From Cercis canadensis (Eukaryota; Streptophyta; Magnoliopsida; Fabales; Fabaceae), in NCBI GenBank assembly GCA_003255065.1, contig QAOA01002053.1, forward strand, positions 189,821 to 253,820: DNA of 64,000 bases, read 5' to 3'. A program made the position numbers and the translations under genes. Positions 57,301 to 64,000 of the stretch are shown piece by piece; the first letter of the stretch is position 1, and the number at the start of each line of letters is the position of its first letter. The notes under the pieces are model-generated. The model did not search any database, was not told the origin of the DNA, and saw nothing but the letters and a program-made list of their open reading frames with translations.

Positions 57301-60300
57301 CAAACTCATCAGATGAGACCATGTTCCTACTTTCTAGCAAATTCTTCTGTTGTGAACTTTTACAAACACCATCAGAATCTTGTTCTCCAAAAGAGTGAAC
57401 CATATGACTCTCATGTGTCTCAGATTTCATAGCATCCATGGAAGCTCCAGTTTCATCTGATCTTTGACTACCATCAACTGTGAGCTTTACTGGAGAAACT
57501 TCAACCTGCTCTTCAGCAAGCATTTCTTGAACGACAGGCTCACAGTTATCCTGCTTCTGCTTAATGCCACTTTCCATATCATGCATATTTGGAGACAGAA
57601 TGTCATTTTCTTCTCTCAATTGGATTGAGTTGAAATTGGAATGGTTCTCCTCAGTAACACTTTCCTTCAAGTCATATTCCTCATGCTTCAATGCTTCAGA
57701 TGAGTGTAGCATTAGAGGATTTTGTAATACCATTCCTTCATGATCTTTAAAATCTTCGAACTCACTCTGAGGATGTGATACATCAGGTATACCATCATTC
57801 ATAGAAAGTGTATAGACATTAACGTTTCCCTCTCCTTTTTCCTCCGAAGTCTTGACTGGATCACTAGAAGTAACAAACTGTAACACAGGCATAGCATCTA
57901 CCTGAATTCCATTTGAGGAAGCATTGTCACTTACCAAAGAATTTACCTCATGGGGAAGATCATCTTGGGACTGCACAGAAAAGCACTCAATGCCATCCTT
58001 TTCCTTCAACTCAACAGCTCCATCAACCACTTTGTGGTCTGAAGTAACTATATGACTAACTTCTGCCTTAGGCACAGACACCTCACATACTTCACCTACA
58101 ATGTTATTGGAAGAGACCACAATCCCAACCACATCTCTATCAGATTTAATCTCATCCTTTCCTTTCCAAGTAGTCTCCTGTTCAACAGGTGTCAAACTGC
58201 AATCTATCACATTTTCACCAGCATAGATCTTATTTTCTGGTGATACATCTGACATGGCTTCAACTTTGCTGGGACACGAGTCACTTGACAAACCAAAGCC
58301 GTCAGCACTATGTACAACAGTTGAATCTTCAGTCCTCAAATTTGAAACAGAACCCCCCAATGGATCTGTACTAGAGCCTAACAGTTGACCTTGCAAGTCT
58401 TGTGTGTTTCCCTCCTCAGCTCCTTCCCTTTGCAAACCTTGGGGATTTTGCATTTGGCAGTCATCACTTGACTTGACAGTTAACAGACTCACATCTGCAG
58501 CTGTGAAATGTATTATAACTGAATCATAAAGCCACAGAGAAGAAACAAATATTGGATTGAAAGATAAAACAGACAAGACACACCAAACAAATATGCCTAA
58601 TTCAAAACTGGTGGATGTCATTTTCTATGGAAAATAGATGCATAGTCATGTGTGCATCTGCAAACTATCACTATTCATTCTTCCATCAAATTTCCCAAAT
58701 AATGTGTATCAATATTCTAGAACCAATCTACCCCCAAAGGTTTAAAAATGAGAAAGTTTTCCTTCTCTGTTTTTCAATTTTGGTTTGCTTGCAGCCAAAA
58801 ACACATGGATTTATAACCTACAAACATTTGTATGATAAATGCATACTATCATCTCAAAAGGGCACAGAGTCCCTTGCTTGTTTTTATTCCAAATTTGTCT
58901 CTGTTAAATAAAATTTAAAATAGCATATTCCTTTACCGAAGAAAAAAAAATGGCATATCCCACATCAATTTTGTCAATCAATATCTCTGATATATGTGCT
59001 ATTACCACAAATGGATTGAAAATTTGAGTGTCCATAGCAGTTAAAACTAAAAGAATAGCCTCAAGGCAAAAGGTACTATGATTCACTTAGGTACTGATTA
59101 GAAAAACTTAAATAAAAACACAGCAAAACAAAAAGGACAAAATGCAAAAGCACTGATTAAGGGGGTAAAAAGTTTAAACATAATTTATGTTATCCCCTAA
59201 AAAATATTGAAGCTAGAATCCATGTTCAACAAAAAAATACTTTAATGCTTCAATAATTAATATGAATTAATAATTTCAATTTGAACACATTAGATGTAGT
59301 AAAGTCACAATCTTAATACAGCAGAAGGTTGGGAACCTTTCTGTCAATGTTTGCTGAAATTTGAGATGCATATAGATTTGGGACATAATTTGGAGCATCA
59401 TATTTAAAATAATCACCATAACTTACAATATAGTAATAGAGAAAGAGATATAATCCAATTTTCTATAAAAATGGGTGCAAATATACCCTGCTATTTGATA
59501 GACTATAAGATCTTAATATATAGATTCTTCCCCAACCCTTTTTCATTGTACCATGATCTATTTTCAAGCATTAAGTAATTAAATTTGCACCAAGGTGAAG
59601 CACTTAGACAAAAATCTTAAGGGCTCAATTAACTCTAGATAAAAGGTGACCCTTTATGTTACCAGAAGAAGACAACAAAAAATTGTGCACTACTAATTGC
59701 AAGGCATGCCCTTTACAGTCCCTCTATATTGGACAACTGATCCTCTAGGAGTCATAGCAATAGATGCAGAGGCCTACATAAACTTTTGCATAAGTTGAGC
59801 AACCCACTTTACAAGCACGAATGAAGTCAAGAAATTTCTCAAAGAAATTTTGCAATCATCGAGCTTGACATCCATATATCATGCAAACTTATTTGCCATA
59901 ATTTTCAATTTTTTTAAGACACTGCCGCACAGGTTTTATGCTCTCCCTTAAGTCTTTACCCACTAACCACAATTTTCAACTAATGGTCATTCATCATGAC
60001 AATATAATCAAAGAACATATGAAGGGATACCTACAACAATCAATAAACTTCTTCACAAAACAAGCTTTTATTATCTTTATCAATAAAAAAAAAGTACATA
60101 AATTTTTCATTAAACAAAGAAAATCCTCACTTAACAAGGTTACTGACTGGGTAACGTAGATAAGTAATGTCTATGTATAAGATATAGTTTTTAATTTCCA
60201 TTACACATGGTAGGTACCTATTTAACAAAATGTGAACTCTCCAGAACCACATAAGTTTCTCAATAAATGCAGTTCAGTCCAAGCAACAATTATTTACAGT

Positions 60301-61276
60301 TATATGTCGATGAAGCTGCAGATAGCTTACCATCAAAACCTTTGTCCTCAGAAAGCTCTGAAAATTTTGGATCTTTTCTGTCAACTGTTTCCACATTAAT
60401 TGCTGAGTCTGAACTCTCATGAAAACGTTCCTCAATTCCTGGACTTAATCCGCTATCTGAAAAGTCTGCAACAGCATCTGAGAACACCTCATCTTCTGAT
60501 CTATTTAATTTGTCTCCAATTTTACCACTACCCTTCTCATTGATACCCTTTTCCAAGACTTTTGGACCTGACATAACCAAATCCATCCATAAATGTCAGC
60601 ACATTCTTAACACACCAAGATATCCCCAACAAAAAGAAGCACAAAAATCAAAAGAAAATATCCTCACTAAGAAAAACTAAGGCAATCTCACTTAAACACA
60701 TTATTTATTAATTCATTATTAAAAATAGTTCATTCTCTAGTATTTCTCACTAACAATGTAAAACATAACATCAAAAATCTTAACCAGAAGGAAGCTCACT
60801 TGGCAATTTGTGTTCATCATCAGAAAGACGTTCATCATCTGAACCATTCAAATGGGTGCTTCCCTCTGAATCCAAGAGCCTATAACCTTCAATGGTTCCA
60901 CAGATCCTCTTGTGAGCACGCCTGTGCTTGGCACTAGGGTGTGGATTAGGAAAAGGCCATCCACATTTGTGACATACATGGACTCCATGGTTCTCGTGCC
61001 CTTCAAAATCAAGAAAGTACCATAAAAGTCACTCCCTAAAAAAGAAAGTGAAACCAAAGATACAATCTTTAAACAAAACCCAGAAAGGTTTTTCATCAGA
61101 AAACAATAAAGATACCCTACCCACATCCAGAATGAGAGAAATATAATATAAAATCCAAAAAAAGAAGATAAAGAAAAGAGAACCAGTGACCAACTAAAGA
61201 GAAAATTCAAAAGAAAACCAACAAGTAAAAAGCAAGCACCTTGAGTGTGAGTTGTTCTTTGATCTTGATTGTCCAT
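54327..61276 (-). CDS. Large plant C2H2 zinc-finger protein, five exons, about 1192 aa
   Basis: Exons on the minus strand: 61276-61240, 61000-60800, 60567-60331, 58494-56077, 55012-54327. Every intron is GT-AG and phase 1, and the joined frame is open throughout. ATG at 61276 starts MDNQDQRTTHTQG. A single C2H2 finger has Cys22, Cys25, His38 and His42 (CHKCGWPFPNPHPSAKH, X12 and X3 spacing) and is followed by RRAHKRICGTIEGYRLLDSE. Residues 60-1000 are acidic, Ser/Glu/Asp-rich, probably disordered, with a 151-codon tandem duplication at about 400-702. The end is basic: LKREKRKAKSRSYWIQFVCC then SSVDPQRS. I recall similar finger-plus-tail proteins in other plants, all uncharacterised. DNA or RNA binding in the nucleus is inferred from the finger. 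No frameshift seen. Confidence 0.85.
56858..57767 (-). repeat. Tandem duplication of about 453 bp inside exon 4 of the zinc-finger gene
   Basis: Copy 1 (about 57767-57311) and copy 2 (about 57310-56858) encode parallel blocks in the same order: EFEDFKDHEG / EFEEFKDKA; LHSSEALKHEEYDLKESVTE / LHSSEALKQEEDDLKDAVTK; NHSNFNSIQL / NHSNFNSNQL; MLAEEQVEVSPVKLTVDGSQ / MLAEKREFSTVKLTVDDNQS; ESHMVHSFGEQDSDGVC / ESHMVYFSGEQESDDVC. The landmark CTTCAGATGAGTGTAG recurs 453 bp apart (57694 and 57241). The length is a multiple of three, so the frame is kept. No n lies between the copies, so this is not a contig artefact. Confidence 0.85.
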
Positions 61277-61636
61277 CTCCAAAGACTAAGAGAACGGCAC
61301 CGGAAGGAGGAGGAAGAGGAGGCTAAGAGAAAAACAGAACCAGGAAGCAGTAGAAAAACAGAAATGTAGATAGACTTGTTGAGTGGTACACTTGTACGGA
61401 ACAGCGCCAGAGAAAGCAAGGGGCCTGCCCATGTGGACTGGTCATCACAGGTGCTGAAATCCCATAGATCAAAGTAACACAGCGTCAGTTCGCTCTTGCT
61501 GCTAATGCTTGTACCGTCACGAGGACTTTTAAGTCTATTTATCATGTCTAAGGGCAAAACTGTCATTAAAACACAACATTAACTCCATTTTAGAAAAAAT
61601 TCCTCCCACAATCAATTGTAACATAATTAATTTTGG
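61277..61636 (-). promoter_or_regulatory. Upstream region of the zinc-finger gene
   Basis: The 5'UTR and promoter should lie here on the minus strand. A pyrimidine-rich leader (GGTTCTGTTTTTCTCTTAGC at about 61322-61341 in complement) is visible. TAATGCTTGTACCGTCACGAGGACTTTT at about 61505 recurs near 61688 within the adjoining MITE, so the MITE boundary or a small duplication reaches into this region. A clear TATA box was not assigned. Confidence 0.35.
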
Positions 61637-62076
61637 TTAAAATATATTGCATGTCTCTATAATTTAGACAAATTTTGAATCAGTTTAATGCTTGTACCAT
61701 CACGAGGACTTTTTAGTTTGATCTATGTCGTTACCCTTAGTAATAACTCTGTTAATTTAACGTTGTAATGGCAAACGACTTATTTATATAATAATAAAAG
61801 AAGTTAATGTAACACCAAAGTAACACAAAAATTATCATCTCATCATCATTTATATGATAATTTTTGTGTCACTTTGGTGTCATGTCAATTTTTTTTTAAT
61901 TGTCATATAGATAAGTTATTTGTTACGTCATCACAAAATTGATAGAGTTATAATTTGGAACGACGATAGAGACCCAATTAAAAAAAATTAAATTATAAGG
62001 ACCCTAAAAGAGAAAAAAAATTATAAGGACCTGATTCAAATTCATCCAAACTATAAAGACCTACAATATATTTTAA
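61637..62076. mobile_element. 440-bp fold-back MITE upstream of the zinc-finger gene
   Basis: The element is palindromic nearly end to end. Left TTAAAATATATTGCATGTCT pairs with right, complemented, TTAAAATATATTGTAGGTCT. Further in, CTATAATTTAGACAAATTTT pairs with CTTTATAGTTTGGATGAATT. In the centre ACACCAAAGTAACACAAAAA pairs with ACACCAAAGTGACACAAAAA around a short ATCATCATTTAT loop (about 61840-61855). No coding capacity. Likely a Mutator-type or similar fold-back MITE; the class was not verified. Confidence 0.75.
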
Positions 62077-64000
62077 TCATTAATTTTTTATTTACTATCT
62101 CATGCATTATAAGTCACTATATTTACTATCTTATGTAATACAAAACACTCCGTTATTCCCGTACAATATAAATTATCATCTTTTTAGTGTTTTTTTTTTT
62201 TAGTTTACACTTAAGGTATCTCTACACTCTTTAAATATGAGATTAATCTATGTTCAACACGATAGCAGTTTACACATTGAAGCTTAGTCTGTTTCTACTG
62301 AACCAACACATTTGATTACCATTTTTTTAGTGTTTACTACATTGCATATATTACTTAAAATAAAATTCACTTATTGGAGAAGTTACAAAGCATAGTTAAT
62401 TAAATAATTTTTCTAAAAATTATTCTTTCAAAAGATCAATTTATTTATTCTCATTTTTCTGTATATTAAAATTATGGATGATTCTCATATACCAAAGAGA
62501 TATATGATACATCTCTTATGTAATAANTAATTTACTTATTCTCATTTTTCTGTATATTAAAATTATGGATGATTCTCATATACCAGAGAGATATATGATA
62601 CATCTCTTATGTAATAACATTAATAATTATTGATATAGTAATATTTAATCTTGGTCATTACTTCCACATCACCACTTATTTTTTTTTGGTAAATAGAAGT
62701 TTAAGGTGTAAGGATGCTACTCTATTCTAAAATCAAGATATGTCACAGACCTCAAGAAATATTTACAATTGTACCTATATATTACTTACCAAATAAGTAG
62801 TAAGACTACTTGCAGAGGAATTTGAGCCTAAGCCTTAAAAGCAAAGTAATTCAGTCTTTACTAACTAAATTAACCCTTGTTGGCACACATCAATACTCAT
62901 CTAATACTCTAATATTAAGGAGGTATCACATATTTCCCTAATTATAAATCAAAATTTATCTTCATGTCCTAATCCGGGTTCTATGTTAAGCTATATAGAC
63001 TCGATTACATGGGATAATGATTTTGTTTGCACGTGGCTAGTTCCCGTGATTACCTTTCCACCGCTGGGATATCAACTTCTTTTAATCCTTCCCTAGGATA
63101 CTGAAACTCTCACGGGAAGGTGACGGTAATTATAATGACAGCCAATGAACTTAATGGTTGGCTTGGCTGGTCAAGTCGTTGTATTTTCTATGTTTTGGTC
63201 TACGTCTCTTTGGTTGACCAAAGCTGGTCTCAGTCTCATTACACTACCGACAAGACAGGGATGCCTTCATAATACAACATGCTTACTTCATTAACTTTTA
63301 TATTGTTAATAAGTAATTTAATTAGTATTACAATTAATTAAAAATAATACAACTTGTATATCTTTATATTACTTTATATTATTTTTTCGGTTTATGAGAG
63401 CTTAAATTCTTGACTTCTTGTAAATTATTCAAACTTTTCACTTTTAGACTATACTTAGTAGCTTCTATTACTTCATACTCTATATACATGACATTATTTA
63501 ATTTTTTTATTAAATTTATCAAAATTTTAACTTGATCTAGTTAATTTTTTTTACAGGTACATAGTATCTTTTTTTGGATTTTAACGGTAAAAGTATCTTT
63601 GAATTAACTTTCGCACACCAAGAATAAGTTCATTCTTAAGAGATTTTAAGGACACACCCCTCACATTGACCTAGTGCATTTAAGGTAAAAATTCTCTTAA
63701 GTGGTGGCCCTAGAATTTGAGCATAGGCTAATTTGAATGAATATATTACATCCTCACAACTAGTCTAAACCCTTGGAGTTATCTTACATGATATCTTATG
63801 AAATAAATGTAAATGAACTTTCTTCTTGTATATTTGTTGTGTTTATAATTATGAATAATTGTATGACATATATTGTATTTAAGTGTAATGAGAAAAGGTT
63901 TAAGCATATTATTATATCCAGAAATAGAATACACAAACTATACATAAATTAAATGTGATATAAAAGTAATTAAGTAGGACTACTTGAATTTAAATTTTTT
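62077..64000. other. Intergenic AT-rich DNA, with a contig-overlap repeat at 62439-62617
   Basis: 62439-62526 and 62528-62617 are near-identical copies around n at 62527. 63000-63250 is less AT-rich and contains CCCGTGATTACC and its partial complement GGTGACGGTAATT, a possible small inverted repeat. No gene, RNA or transposon coding region was recognised. Confidence 0.45.

Noticed and set aside
56033-58621. An 862-codon minus-strand frame as a complete gene starting at 58621
   Set aside because: Its first 42 residues are hydrophobic, AT-rich translation lying in intron 3; an AG acceptor at 58495 and matching phase-1 junctions place it as exon 4 of the larger zinc-finger gene.
61207-61566. 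A 119-codon minus-strand frame upstream of the zinc-finger gene
   Set aside because: It overlaps exon 1 in another frame and reads through leader and promoter; no recognisable domain.
1-64000. tRNA, rRNA or other structural RNA genes
   Set aside because: I saw no tRNA-like A and B boxes with cloverleaf partners and no ribosomal sequence; primer-site matches such as TGGTATCAGAGC belong to retroelements.

Overview
This is plant nuclear DNA, most likely from a eudicot: it is AT-rich, its genes have introns, and it is packed with plant-type transposons (Ty1/copia, Ty3/gypsy, TRIM, hAT, CACTA, LINE, MITEs). I cannot name the species. Fourteen single 'n' bases mark contig joins. At several of them the sequence on one side is repeated on the other, so some apparent duplications are unmerged contig ends, possibly two haplotypes.

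Layout. 1-10.3 kb is a transposon graveyard: an Athila-like Ty3/gypsy gag-protease region running off the left edge (minus strand), the 5' end of a hAT element, a Tork-like copia start, a CACTA end and a copia element. 10.3-19.2 kb holds a tandem pair of YUCCA-type flavin monooxygenase genes (auxin synthesis). The first is a pseudogene carrying a fold-back MITE at exon 1 and a copia element in its last exon. The second (17379-18996) is intact with four exons and 423 codons. 20.1-32.1 kb is a Tat/Ogre-like Ty3/gypsy fossil holding a complete but decayed 6.5 kb hAT transposon, with terminal inverted repeats and an 8-bp target duplication. 32.8-45 kb is a mosaic of hAT, LINE, expansin, RHD3-like and YUCCA fragments, a large inverted repeat, a ~235-bp tandem array and two TRIM copies, one of them complete.

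45-64 kb carries two minus-strand host genes whose exons splice in frame. One is a three-exon, 363-aa protein I do not recognise (46234-49566). The other is a five-exon, about 1192-aa protein (54327-61276) with one C2H2 zinc finger near the N-terminus, a long acidic middle containing a 151-codon tandem duplication, and a basic C-terminal tail. A 440-bp fold-back MITE lies about 360 bp upstream of its start.

The intact host genes are thus YUCCA, the unknown gene and the zinc-finger gene; nothing suggests they work together. I see no tRNA, rRNA or CRISPR array and no convincing new multi-gene system. The most notable biology is the YUCCA cluster (one live copy among at least three broken ones, including a head-to-head pair), the nested hAT with a second BED finger at its 3' end, and the internally duplicated zinc-finger protein.
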